Source: an uncultured Clostridia bacterium
GTDB taxonomy: Bacteria > Bacillota > Clostridia > TANB77 > CAG-508
Assembly (NCBI GenBank): GCA_947632525.1
Contig: CANRPQ010000001.1
Location: 1-40,385, forward strand
DNA length: 40,385 bases
Direction of reading: 5' to 3'
The notes under the pieces are model-generated. The model made no database searches. It was not told where the DNA came from and worked only from the letters and a program-made list of their open reading frames with translations. The first letter of the stretch is position 1. Each line of letters starts with the position of its first letter. Below are positions 24,576-32,585 of the stretch, piece by piece. Both the position numbers and the translations under genes were made by a program.

Positions 24576-25139
24576 CTAGATTTTTAATAATAATTTATTT
24601 CTAGCATATATACTATCTGGATGAATTAAAACTCCTTTATCAATATTTCTCTTGATAACATAATTTAGCATTTCAAGCATGCAAGTATCAATATCTTGTT
24701 TTGCAAGCTCTCTAAATTTTTCTACTTCATCATATTTTCTATTTTTTTCAATTTTGTCAGATGCGAATACTATTTTTGCTAATAAGTCCATATCAGGATA
24801 TGCTGTTGTATGATATTTAATTGCATTTTGCATATTTTGCGTAAAATCATATTTTTTCTTTACTATATCTGCACCAATTTTTGCATGTAATAATCCAATA
24901 CTATGTTTTTCTATTTCATCAATTTCAATATTATTCTCTTTAATATATTTTAATTTTTCTTCATTTGGCATTTCTTTTGCAATATCATGTGTAATTCCTA
25001 CTAAAGCAGCTATATCTGTATCAATTCCATAAATTTTAGCTAATTGTTCCGCCATTTCCATTACTCCTAAAGAGTGAATATATCTTTCTTTTGATAGTAA
25101 TGTTGCAAGTTCTTCTTTTATTTTTTTTAATTTTTCCAT
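24576..25139 (-). CDS. yqeK: YqeK family HD-domain Ap4A hydrolase
   Basis: A metal-dependent HD phosphohydrolase of 187 residues; the family splits diadenosine tetraphosphate symmetrically to two ADP. The metal and catalytic residues are visible: His22, HD at 51-52 in GITHDIAKEM, His85 (LLHAKIG), His110 (KYHT) and Asp128 (FASDKIE). In many Firmicutes yqeK follows nadD; here it instead lies 73 bases after ddl, past that gene's terminator, and 92 bases before the J-domain gene. Confidence 0.88.
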   Translation of the reverse strand: MEKLKKIKEELATLLSKERYIHSLGVMEMAEQLAKIYGIDTDIAALVGITHDIAKEMPNEEKLKYIKENNIEIDEIEKHSIGLLHAKIGADIVKKKYDFTQNMQNAIKYHTTAYPDMDLLAKIVFASDKIEKNRKYDEVEKFRELAKQDIDTCMLEMLNYVIKRNIDKGVLIHPDSIYARNKLLLKI

Positions 25140-25173
25140 TTTAACTATTTCCTTCCTTTATTAACAATAAAAG

Positions 25174-25208
25174 TCAGTTTGTCAGTATTTATCTTACTGA
25201 CAAACTGA
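25174..25208 (-). terminator. Terminator after ddl
   Basis: A perfect 14-base stem (25174-25187 with 25195-25208) has a 7-base loop and an exit-side run CTTTTATTGTT on the minus strand. It starts five bases past the ddl stop and partly separates murF-ddl from yqeK. Confidence 0.8.
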
Positions 25209-25212
25209 TAAA

Positions 25213-26284
25213 TTACAGTGCTAAGCTGATTAATTTATCTAACAATTCTGTATAACTTACTCCACAAGCCTCCCATAATTTTGGATACATACTAATTTGT
25301 GTAAATCCTGGCATTGTATTAATTTCATTGATGTATACTTTGTTATCACATTTTCTAATAAAGAAGTCTACACGAGATAATCCTTTTCCGTCTACTGCTT
25401 TGAAAGCTTTTTTTGCAAGTTCTTGAATTTCTTTCTGTTTTTCTTCTTCTATATCAGCTGGAATAACAGTATGTGATTGTGGATTTTTATATTTTGCATC
25501 AAAAGTGTAGAAATCTTCTGCAGGTAAAATTTCCCCTACACAAGTTGCTTGTATTTTTTCATTACCCAAAACTGCACATTCTACTTCTCTACCTACAATT
25601 TCTTCTTCTAATAAAATCTTTGTATCATATTTTGCTGCATCAAAAAGTGCTTCTTCTAGTTCTTGCGTATTTTCTGCTTTATGTATTCCTACTGAAGATC
25701 CTGAATTAGATGGTTTTACAAATACGGGAAAATGTATTGTTTTCTGTATTATGTCTGATATGTTTGAAATTGTTACTTCTTCATTTTCAAACTCTTCATT
25801 TATATATTGAAATGTAATATCTTTATCTTTAGTTTTATTTGCTTTTATATATATGTGTTTTGCTTGTGGAATTTTTGCCTTTTCAAAAATAATTTTGGTG
25901 TAAGCCTTATCCATACATATACTAGAACCAAGGGTTTTGCATCCTACATATGGAATTTTTAGTAGTTCTAGTAACCCTTGTACTGTACCGTCTTCTCCAT
26001 ATAGTCCGTGTAAGACAGGAAATACTACATCTAAATTTTTTAAGTATTTCATTACATTTTCTATTGGTTTTATTTCTGATATTTTATCTCCTACTTGTAA
26101 TATTTCAATTTGATTTAATGGTTTTATATATTCATACCATTCTCCGTTTTTCGTTTACATAAATAGGAAAAATATCATAATTTTCTCTGTTTAAGTTTTT
26201 AATAACTGACGTACCTGATACAATTGAAACATCATGTTCTGTTGACATTCCTCCAAATATAACACCTAATTTCAGTCTACTCAT
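25213..26284 (-). pseudogene. ddl: D-alanine--D-alanine ligase, interrupted by a one-base insertion
   Basis: Makes the D-Ala-D-Ala dipeptide that the adjacent MurF adds to UDP-MurNAc-tripeptide. The ATG at 26284 opens MSRLKLGVIFGGMSTEHDVS, the typical ligase N-terminus, but the frame shifts at a run of five A's (plus-strand T's at 26147-26151). With four A's the protein reads on through VNENGEWYEYIKPLNQ into a complete ATP-grasp domain ending NEINTMPGFTQISMYPKLW, 356 residues, normal for the family. Since this step is essential, a homopolymer sequencing or assembly error is more likely than real loss. Confidence 0.88.
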
Positions 26285-26312
26285 CTTGACTCTCCTTTAT
26301 ATTAAATTATAT

Positions 26313-27704
26313 TTAACAAATTGCATCACAAATCTCTGTAAAATTTAAACTATTAGATGCTTTTAATAATATAGCATCTTCCACTTTCAATTTTTTTTGC
26401 AAAATATCTATGGCTTCTTTATTGTTTTTGCATAGAAAAATATCATCTTTTTTCATTCCTTTTTTTTCTGCTTTTTTGGCTATATTTTTTGCTTCATTTC
26501 CAACACAAATTAATAAATTTATTTTGTTTATGTAAACTTCTTCTCCTACTTTTTCATGTAATTCTTTACTATATTCTCCTAATTCTAACATATCTCCTAA
26601 TACTGCTATTTTGCGCTTATTAGGCAATTTTCCTAAATAATCTAGTGCTGCTTTCATAGAATCATAATTTGCATTATAGCAATCATTTACTACTGTTGCT
26701 CCAATTTTACTTTTTTTGATTTCCATTCTTTTTTTAGTAAGTTCAAATTTTTTAATTCCTTTTATAGCATTTTCTATAGGGATGTTTAATGCTTTTGCTA
26801 CAGCTATTGCACATAAGCCATTATATACAAAATGTTTTCCCCCTACTGGAATTGTTAAATCATAAGTATTTTCGCCAATTAAAGCTTGGCACCTACTACC
26901 ATTATCCTCTAGAATAACATTTTTGCCTAAAATATCACTTTGATTTTCTATTCCATATGTTAAGATATTATAATTTTCCTTTCCTTTTTCATACCAACTA
27001 TGTAATAAGTCATTATCATAATTAATTATTAGTGTGCCTTTTGGATTTAGTCCTTCTAAAATCTCTAATTTTGCTTTTAAAATATTTTCTCTAGAGCCTA
27101 ACATTCCAATATGTGCAGTTCCTACATTTGTTATAACTGCTATATCTGGCTTAGCAATGTTTGTTAATATACTTATTTCTCCAAATGAATTCATTCCCAT
27201 TTCTAGTACCATTGCTTCTTCATCTTTCAAACTTAATACTGTTAATGGTAATCCAATTTCATTATTATGATTTCCTTCTGTTTTCAATACTTTATATTTT
27301 TGAGCTATTACGCTAGCTACAATATCTTTTGTGCTTGTTTTTCCTACACTTCCCGTAATTGCAACAACTGGAATATTATATAAACTTCTTTTATATGCAG
27401 CTATTTTTTGTAGTGCTTTTACTGTATTTTCAACTAATACTATAGTGGAATTTGGATATTTTGTTAAAACTGTTTCGTCAAGTTCTACATTTTGTAATAA
27501 ACAAGCGGTAGCACCATTTTCTAATGCCTCTTCATATAATGTACTCCCATTAAAATTTTCACCTTGGATTCCAAGATATATTTGCCCTGGTTGTATTATT
27601 CTTGTATCTCTACATAAGTTTTCAAATGGTAAATTTTCATTTCCTTGAATTAGCTTTCCATTACTAACCCTAATTAAATCTTTTATTGTAACTCTTTTTT
27701 CCAT
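26313..27704 (-). CDS. murF: UDP-N-acetylmuramoyl-tripeptide--D-alanyl-D-alanine ligase
   Basis: Final cytoplasmic step of the peptidoglycan precursor, adding D-Ala-D-Ala. The 463 residues show an N-terminal UDP-binding domain (about 1-105), the ATP loop GSVGKTS (118-124), TEGNHNNEIGLPLT, the EMGMNSFGEIS and TNVGTAHIGMLGS motifs of Mur ligases, and a C-terminal domain with NDCYNANYDSMKAAL. Of two nearby ATGs (27710 and 27704) the second is better spaced from the AGAGG site. It is 28 bases upstream of ddl, whose product it uses. Confidence 0.95.
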   Translation of the reverse strand: MEKRVTIKDLIRVSNGKLIQGNENLPFENLCRDTRIIQPGQIYLGIQGENFNGSTLYEEALENGATACLLQNVELDETVLTKYPNSTIVLVENTVKALQKIAAYKRSLYNIPVVAITGSVGKTSTKDIVASVIAQKYKVLKTEGNHNNEIGLPLTVLSLKDEEAMVLEMGMNSFGEISILTNIAKPDIAVITNVGTAHIGMLGSRENILKAKLEILEGLNPKGTLIINYDNDLLHSWYEKGKENYNILTYGIENQSDILGKNVILEDNGSRCQALIGENTYDLTIPVGGKHFVYNGLCAIAVAKALNIPIENAIKGIKKFELTKKRMEIKKSKIGATVVNDCYNANYDSMKAALDYLGKLPNKRKIAVLGDMLELGEYSKELHEKVGEEVYINKINLLICVGNEAKNIAKKAEKKGMKKDDIFLCKNNKEAIDILQKKLKVEDAILLKASNSLNFTEICDAIC

Positions 27705-27745
27705 ATACATTCCTCTTTAATTTTTATTTATTTCTTACTTTTGTT

Positions 27746-27775
27746 ATTATATTCTAATTTTATAGTTTGTTGCAA
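27746..27775 (-). promoter_or_regulatory. Sigma-A promoter of murF-ddl
   Basis: Minus-strand TTGCAA (27770-27775) and TATAAT (27746-27751) with an 18-base spacer, about 40 bases before the murF start. Confidence 0.65.
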
Positions 27776-27839
27776 CATTATTATAAAGATTTGTTAAGAA
27801 TTTATATTTGCGTTCAAGTGAAAAGTTAAATGTACAAAG

Positions 27840-27865
27840 AAAGTGCCCTCAATCGAAGGCACTTT
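27840..27865 (-). terminator. Terminator of the SASP gene
   Basis: An 8-base GC-containing stem, AAAGTGCC (27840-27847) with GGCACTTT (27858-27865), and a 10-base loop, starting two bases past the stop codon of the spore-protein gene. Confidence 0.75.
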
Positions 27866-27867
27866 TG

Positions 27868-28044
27868 CTAACTATTTTCAGCTGTTCTGTTAGCGATTTC
27901 TATTGCTTTTGTAACAATGTTACCACAAGTTTTTGATGGTACATTTCCCCATCCGCCATCTTGTTTTACTTGGTCATATACGCCAAGTTCCTTAGCAATT
28001 TCTTCTCTTAATTTGTCGGAAATAAGTTTTCTGTTTGTTGACAT
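27868..28044 (-). CDS. Small acid-soluble spore protein, alpha/beta type
   Basis: A 58-residue DNA-binding protein that would coat and protect spore DNA and be degraded at germination. It has the family order: an N-terminal KLREEIAKELGV block containing the E-I-A site cut by the germination protease GPR, then GGWGN, then a C-terminal helix GNIVTKAIEIAN. The C-terminal half departs from the usual pattern: PSKTCG stands in place of the Thr-Ser-Arg-x-x-Gly region and the Gly-Gly before the helix is missing. AGGAGG lies eight bases before the ATG and a terminator follows at once, so the gene is monocistronic. I found no convincing sigma-G promoter in the 150 bases upstream. Confidence 0.85.
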   Translation of the reverse strand: MSTNRKLISDKLREEIAKELGVYDQVKQDGGWGNVPSKTCGNIVTKAIEIANRTAENS

Positions 28045-28194
28045 CGAATTTACCTCCTAATAGAGTTAAAATTTTGTGAAATTTATTTTCTTACTTGATT
28101 AACAGGGAAAGTTTATAAAAACTTTTTGTTACTTATATTTCACATTATTATTGTGTCCTGTTTTTTTAAAATTATTTTTTTAATTTTTGCCAAT

Positions 28195-29586
28195 TTAATG
28201 TGTTAATGTTCCATTTGGAGTATTAACTATTACTAAAATATCTTCTTCTTTTCCTGTTTGACTATTTATATATACTAAAAAGTCAGTATCGTCTACTTTT
28301 CCTTTAAATTCCCAACATAAAATTTCGCTTTTCCATTTTGTTGGTATAATTGCTAAATTTTGGCTTTTAATGTCAAGATTTTTATTCAAATTTTTCTTAG
28401 CCTGTTCTGCTGTAATAGATACATTTGAGATATCTCTTGTTTCATGGTTATTTAAATATCCTGTAGTTTCAATTCCCATTACTTCTCCATTATCTAATGC
28501 TACTTTTAACTTTATTAAATCTGGATAAATTGTAACCCCATTCTGTTCATATGCATAATTAATTGTTACTATTCCATCTTGTTTTAAATAATAAGTTTCC
28601 TTCATATTTTTAAAACCACGAGACTCTAAAAATTGCTTTCCTATTTCATCTGCTCTTTCTTGGCTAATACTTTCCGCTTCAATATTTCTATTATAGTTCA
28701 TGAATACTACATGTCCACCTTTTTCAGAAATAGAAATATTAAGGTTTGCATCTTTTTCTTCATTTATTTTAGCTAAAAAATCATAAGTTATCATATCAGT
28801 ATTTTCTGATTTACTAGATAGATAAATTTCTTGTACTTTATCTTCTCCTATAAATTTTTTAGCTATATCTTTTGCTTTTTCTTCATCTACATTGTCACCT
28901 GTTAATCCCTTTTTTTCTTTTCCGGTTAAATGTTCAGAAAATGCACCGTCATAAATTAGTCCAGAATATTCATGAAAATTTTCTTCTAAATTTGTAAAAC
29001 TACTTTTAGAAATATTACTAACTTCTTGTGCAAATGATGTTGTACCTTTTTTAGTTAATTCTCCCCAACTTATTCTACCGTCATTCATATCAGTAGATAA
29101 TTGATTTAGTGTATTTTCTAAGTCTACGCTATAATCATGTAATTCTTTTAAATTTTTAAAATCATCATCTGATAATTTTTCATTATTAATATTTTTTCTA
29201 GAAAGTGAATAACTATAATCACTAACTTGATTTAAAAATTTTTCAGTTTTTTCTAGTTCAACACTTTCTATTGGAAGTCTTGATAAGTAAACTTGTGCTA
29301 AGTTTGCCTCTTTCCATACATTAGTTAGGGTTTCTGCCCCATGCTCTGGCGTACTGGAAATTAAAGATTTTGCAAGGTATGTTTCTACATTTTGCACATA
29401 ATCTACTAATTCAAAAAACGCCATATTATATTGATTTTCTGAAGCTTGTCTATAATCAACCTGTTTTTTATATATCCATACTCCCAAAGCAATAATGATT
29501 GCTATCAATACTACAATTACACTTAACATGTGTCTATCTTTTAATCGATTTTTCCAATCTACCAATTTATTTGTTTTTGTTTCCAT
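28195..29586 (-). CDS. ypeB: Germination protein YpeB
   Basis: Stabilises and localises the cortex-lytic enzyme SleB in the spore; each depends on the other. The 463 residues show one N-terminal membrane segment (about 20-38), an all-helical domain (about 45-215) and a C-terminal portion with PepSY-type repeats (EEKAKDIAKKFIGE, SQERADEIGKQFLES, TAEQAKKNLNKNL). It follows sleB by 49 bases under the sigma-G-like promoter. Length is typical. Confidence 0.9.
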   Translation of the reverse strand: METKTNKLVDWKNRLKDRHMLSVIVVLIAIIIALGVWIYKKQVDYRQASENQYNMAFFELVDYVQNVETYLAKSLISSTPEHGAETLTNVWKEANLAQVYLSRLPIESVELEKTEKFLNQVSDYSYSLSRKNINNEKLSDDDFKNLKELHDYSVDLENTLNQLSTDMNDGRISWGELTKKGTTSFAQEVSNISKSSFTNLEENFHEYSGLIYDGAFSEHLTGKEKKGLTGDNVDEEKAKDIAKKFIGEDKVQEIYLSSKSENTDMITYDFLAKINEEKDANLNISISEKGGHVVFMNYNRNIEAESISQERADEIGKQFLESRGFKNMKETYYLKQDGIVTINYAYEQNGVTIYPDLIKLKVALDNGEVMGIETTGYLNNHETRDISNVSITAEQAKKNLNKNLDIKSQNLAIIPTKWKSEILCWEFKGKVDDTDFLVYINSQTGKEEDILVIVNTPNGTLTH

Positions 29587-29635
29587 ACCATTAAGGTCCT
29601 TTCTAAATTTTATATTTAATTAACTAAATTTATAG

Positions 29636-30121
29636 TTAACGGCAAAAACGATGTTTTCCAATTGTTTTTATAACAGGTCTTGACCAAATCCATTTGTTGG
29701 TTGCTGTTGCTGGGTTGAAATAATAAATGGCTCCCCCTGTTGGGTCCCACCCATTTAAAGCATCTTGAGCAGCTTTTACTACACTGGAGCTTGAATCAAT
29801 TGGTACATTTATTTGTCCATCAGCTACTGCTGTAAATGCACCTGATTGATAAATTACACCTGCAATTGTATTTGGAAATTTTGAATCTTTTACACGGTTT
29901 AAAATAACAGCCCCTACTGCAACCTGCCCCTCATAAGGCTCTCCTCTTGCTTCTCCATTAATTGCTCTGGCTAATAATTGTACATCTGAAGTATTTCCAC
30001 TGTCTGCCGCTTGTACTTCTTCTTTTTGTATTAAATTTAAAATTGTAAAAATAATTAAAAATGTAATTAAAGCGATTGATACAATTAATATTGCTTTAAT
30101 TAATATTTTTTTCTTTTCCAT
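29636..30121 (-). CDS. sleB: Spore cortex-lytic enzyme SleB (catalytic domain only)
   Basis: A lytic transglycosylase that degrades cortex peptidoglycan at germination. An N-terminal membrane anchor or signal (about 9-30) is followed directly by the Hydrolase_2 domain: LLARAINGEARGEPYEGQ with the catalytic Glu57, GAVILNRV, and GGAIYYFNP. The N-terminal peptidoglycan-binding domain of Bacillus SleB is absent, so at 161 residues it is a short form. Pairing with ypeB and a sigma-G-like promoter supports a spore role rather than a vegetative SleL or CwlJ-like one. Confidence 0.88.
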   Translation of the reverse strand: MEKKKILIKAILIVSIALITFLIIFTILNLIQKEEVQAADSGNTSDVQLLARAINGEARGEPYEGQVAVGAVILNRVKDSKFPNTIAGVIYQSGAFTAVADGQINVPIDSSSSVVKAAQDALNGWDPTGGAIYYFNPATATNKWIWSRPVIKTIGKHRFCR

Positions 30122-30151
30122 TCAAATCTCCTTTTTCATTTTTTCTACTGA

Positions 30152-30181
30152 TAGTTTGTTCAATTTTTGTAAAATTATTCA
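30152..30181 (-). promoter_or_regulatory. Sigma-G-like promoter of sleB-ypeB
   Basis: Minus-strand TGAATA (-35, 30176-30181), a 17-base spacer, and CAAACTA (-10, 30152-30158). Against the Bacillus sigma-G consensus (TGAATA, CATACTA) there is one mismatch in total. SleB-YpeB of Bacillus is made in the forespore under sigma-G, so sequence and gene function agree. It lies about 30 bases before the sleB start. Confidence 0.65.
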
Positions 30182-30308
30182 AATTTTGCAAAATGTATGA
30201 TACAATTTTATTGTAGTAATTTAATGAATTTATAGAAATTTGAAAATAGAATTAATAGTAATAATTTTATGCCTTTTATAAATAGTATTGGCAAGGAAGG
30301 AATTAGCT

Positions 30309-31442
30309 ATGAAAAATATTTTAATTTTTTATGCATCTTATGGTGGCGGACATTTATCTGCTGCAAAGTCAGTTCAAAAATATATAGCTGAAAATTATGA
30401 TAATGTAGAAGTTGAAATTATTGATTGTATGAAATATATTAATAAACAAATTGAAAAAATTACTACTGGTGCATATAGGCAAATGGCAAAAAGTGCACCT
30501 AAGCTATGGGGAAAGGTTTATTCTGATTCGAAGAAGGGCATTATTTCTAAAATTAGTACTGATAGTAATAAAATTATGTCTAGAAAATTATATCATTTAA
30601 TTCAAGAAAAAAATCCGGATTTAATTATTTCAACTCATCCATTTAGTAGTCAAATGTGTAGTTATTTGAAAAAGAAGAGCTTTATTTCTTGTAAGCTCGC
30701 AACTATTATGACAGATTTTGCTGTGCATAAACAATGGCTAGTTGGTCATGAATATACTGATGCCTTTTTCGTTTCTAATGATAATATGAAGCAAGATATG
30801 ATTAAGTATGGAATTTCTCAAAAAAAGATTTATGTTACAGGAATTCCTATGTCTAGTAGATTTTTTGAAAATTTTGATAGCAAAAAAATTTATGAAATGT
30901 TTGATTTATCTCTTGATAAAAAAGTTATATTATTCTTCGCAGGGGGAGAATTTGGACTTGGTAAAGAAAAAACTGTATTGATTTTAAAAGCTTTAATAGA
31001 AAAAGCTTTAGATTACCAAATTGTAGCAGTTAGTGGTAAAAATGAAAAAATAAAAGAAATGTTTGAAAATGTTGTTAAAGAATATCATTCTGAAGATAGA
31101 GTTCGTGTACTAGGTTTTACCGATAAGGTTCCTGAACTTATGCATATTTCTTGTGCTGTTGTAACAAAACCTGGCGGTCTTACTACTACAGAGAGCTTAG
31201 CTTCTGAATTACCTATGTTAATTATTAATCCAATTCCTGGTCAAGAAGAAGAAAATGCACAATTTTTAGAAAATCATGGAGTTGGCGTTTGGATAAAAAG
31301 TACTGATAATCCATATGAAATTGTTTTTAAATTTTTTGAGTCTGATAAAAATTTAGAAGCAATGAAATATTCTGCAAAATTATTATCGAAAAAAAATTCC
31401 ACAAAAAATATTTGTGAAATTTTATTAAATGGTATTAATTAA
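30309..31442 (+). CDS. MGDG synthase-type diacylglycerol glycosyltransferase (GT28)
   Basis: Transfers glucose or galactose from a UDP-sugar to diacylglycerol, making the glycolipid that also anchors lipoteichoic acid (UgtP-like). The 377 residues start MKNILIFYASYGGGH, the MGDG-synthase N-terminal motif with GGGH at 12-15. The C-terminal GT28 domain has GGEFGLGK, VLGFTDKVPELM and the donor-site KPGGLTTTESLASELPM. The start is the ATG at 30309, seven bases after AAGGA; the TTG at 30288 lies before that site. Monocistronic, with its own terminator. The phosphoglucomutase and UDP-sugar pyrophosphorylase at 36978-39975 could supply its donor. Confidence 0.88.
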   Translation: MKNILIFYASYGGGHLSAAKSVQKYIAENYDNVEVEIIDCMKYINKQIEKITTGAYRQMAKSAPKLWGKVYSDSKKGIISKISTDSNKIMSRKLYHLIQEKNPDLIISTHPFSSQMCSYLKKKSFISCKLATIMTDFAVHKQWLVGHEYTDAFFVSNDNMKQDMIKYGISQKKIYVTGIPMSSRFFENFDSKKIYEMFDLSLDKKVILFFAGGEFGLGKEKTVLILKALIEKALDYQIVAVSGKNEKIKEMFENVVKEYHSEDRVRVLGFTDKVPELMHISCAVVTKPGGLTTTESLASELPMLIINPIPGQEEENAQFLENHGVGVWIKSTDNPYEIVFKFFESDKNLEAMKYSAKLLSKKNSTKNICEILLNGIN

Positions 31443-31459
31443 ATATGTTAATTTATTAC

Positions 31460-31488
31460 ACACCTTTAGAATTATAAATTAAAGGTGT
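31460..31488 (+). terminator. Terminator of the glycosyltransferase gene
   Basis: A 9-base stem, ACACCTTTA (31460-31468) with TAAAGGTGT (31480-31488), followed by ATATTTTA. Confidence 0.75.
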
Positions 31489-31504
31489 ATATTTTAGCTT
31501 AAAA

Positions 31505-31539
31505 AATGTCCGCTTAACTAACGTCCCTAAACGGACATT
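31505..31539 (-). terminator. Terminator of dnaX-ybaB-recR, overlapping the recR stop codon
   Basis: An 8-base stem, AATGTCCG (31505-31512) with CGGACATT (31532-31539), followed on the minus strand by a T-run. The recR stop codon lies in the stem. Confidence 0.7.
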
Positions 31540-32137
31540 ATAATTCTCGTCTTCCTTCTAGTGCTTTACTTAAAGTAACTTCATCTGTATATTCTAAATC
31601 TCCACCAACTGGTATTCCGTGTGCTATTCTTGTTGCTTTAATTCCCAATGGCTTTACTAGCTTTGAAATATACATAGCTGTTGCTTCCCCTTCTACTCGT
31701 GGATTTGTAGCTAAAATAATTTCCTTCACTTCATTATTCATTAATCTTGAAAGTAATTCTTTAATTTTAATATCATCTGGGCCCACTCCATTCATTGGTG
31801 AAATACTTCCATGTAATACGTGATATACTCCTTTAAATTCGTGGGTTCTTTCCATAGCTACTACATCTCTTACATCTTCTACTACGCAGATAGTAGTGTG
31901 ATCACGATTTTGGTTTCCACAAATAGGGCATGGATCAGTATCTGAAATGTTATAGCATTGTGAACAATATTTTAGATTCTTTTTTGCTTCTAAAATTGCT
32001 TGTACAAATTCATTGGTTTCTTCCTGACTTGCATCTAAAATATGAAACGCAAGCCTAGCAGCTGTTTTATTACCAATGCTAGGCAATTTTTCAAATGCTT
32101 CTATTAGTTTTTCTATTGATGGTGAATAATATGACAT
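31538..32137 (-). CDS. recR: Recombination protein RecR
   Basis: Works with RecF and RecO to load RecA on single-strand gaps. The 199 residues contain the N-terminal helix-hairpin-helix (about 10-30, LPSIGNKTAARLAFH), a four-cysteine zinc finger (Cys58, 61, 70, 73) and a Toprim domain (about 82-175) with VVEDVRDV and ATNPRVEGEATAMYI. Normal length. Last gene of the conserved dnaX-ybaB-recR operon. Confidence 0.96.
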   Translation of the reverse strand: MSYYSPSIEKLIEAFEKLPSIGNKTAARLAFHILDASQEETNEFVQAILEAKKNLKYCSQCYNISDTDPCPICGNQNRDHTTICVVEDVRDVVAMERTHEFKGVYHVLHGSISPMNGVGPDDIKIKELLSRLMNNEVKEIILATNPRVEGEATAMYISKLVKPLGIKATRIAHGIPVGGDLEYTDEVTLSKALEGRREL

Positions 32138-32167
32138 TGTTTATCTCCTTTTATTGTTAAGAAACAT

Positions 32168-32509
32168 TTACATTAATCCTGGTATATTATATTTTCCGAA
32201 TTCTTGTGCTTGTGCACTATCTACTTTTCGTAAAGCTTCATTTACACAACTTAAAATCAAGTCTTGTAGCATTTCTACATCATCTGGGTCAACTGCTTCT
32301 TTTTTTATTTTAATTTCTTTTACTTCTTTGCTTCCATTTACTTTTACGTAAACGGCTCCCCCACCTACACTTGCATCAAATTCTTTAGCTGCAAGTTCTG
32401 TTTGAGATTTTTCCATATCTGATTGCATCTTTTTTGCTTCTTTCATTAATTGGTTGATGTTCATTCCACCAAATCCACCGCCCATTCCTGGGAATCCTCT
32501 TCTTGACAT
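32168..32509 (-). CDS. ybaB: YbaB/EbfC family nucleoid-associated protein
   Basis: A small dimeric DNA-binding protein, 113 residues from the ATG at 32509, which is preceded by AGGAGAGG; the upstream ATG at 32548 lacks a site. A Gly-rich N-terminus (RRGFPGMGGGFGGM) is followed by the typical NQLMKEAKKMQSDMEKSQ helix, the VKVNGSKEVKEIKI strands and DPDDVEMLQDLILSCVNEAL. It lies between dnaX and recR as usual. Confidence 0.93.
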   Translation of the reverse strand: MSRRGFPGMGGGFGGMNINQLMKEAKKMQSDMEKSQTELAAKEFDASVGGGAVYVKVNGSKEVKEIKIKKEAVDPDDVEMLQDLILSCVNEALRKVDSAQAQEFGKYNIPGLM

Positions 32510-32585
32510 ATTTTCCTCTCCTATCTTTTTAAATGAACTATGGTTCATTACATTAAATTTTTATATTTTTTATTTTAATAACATC

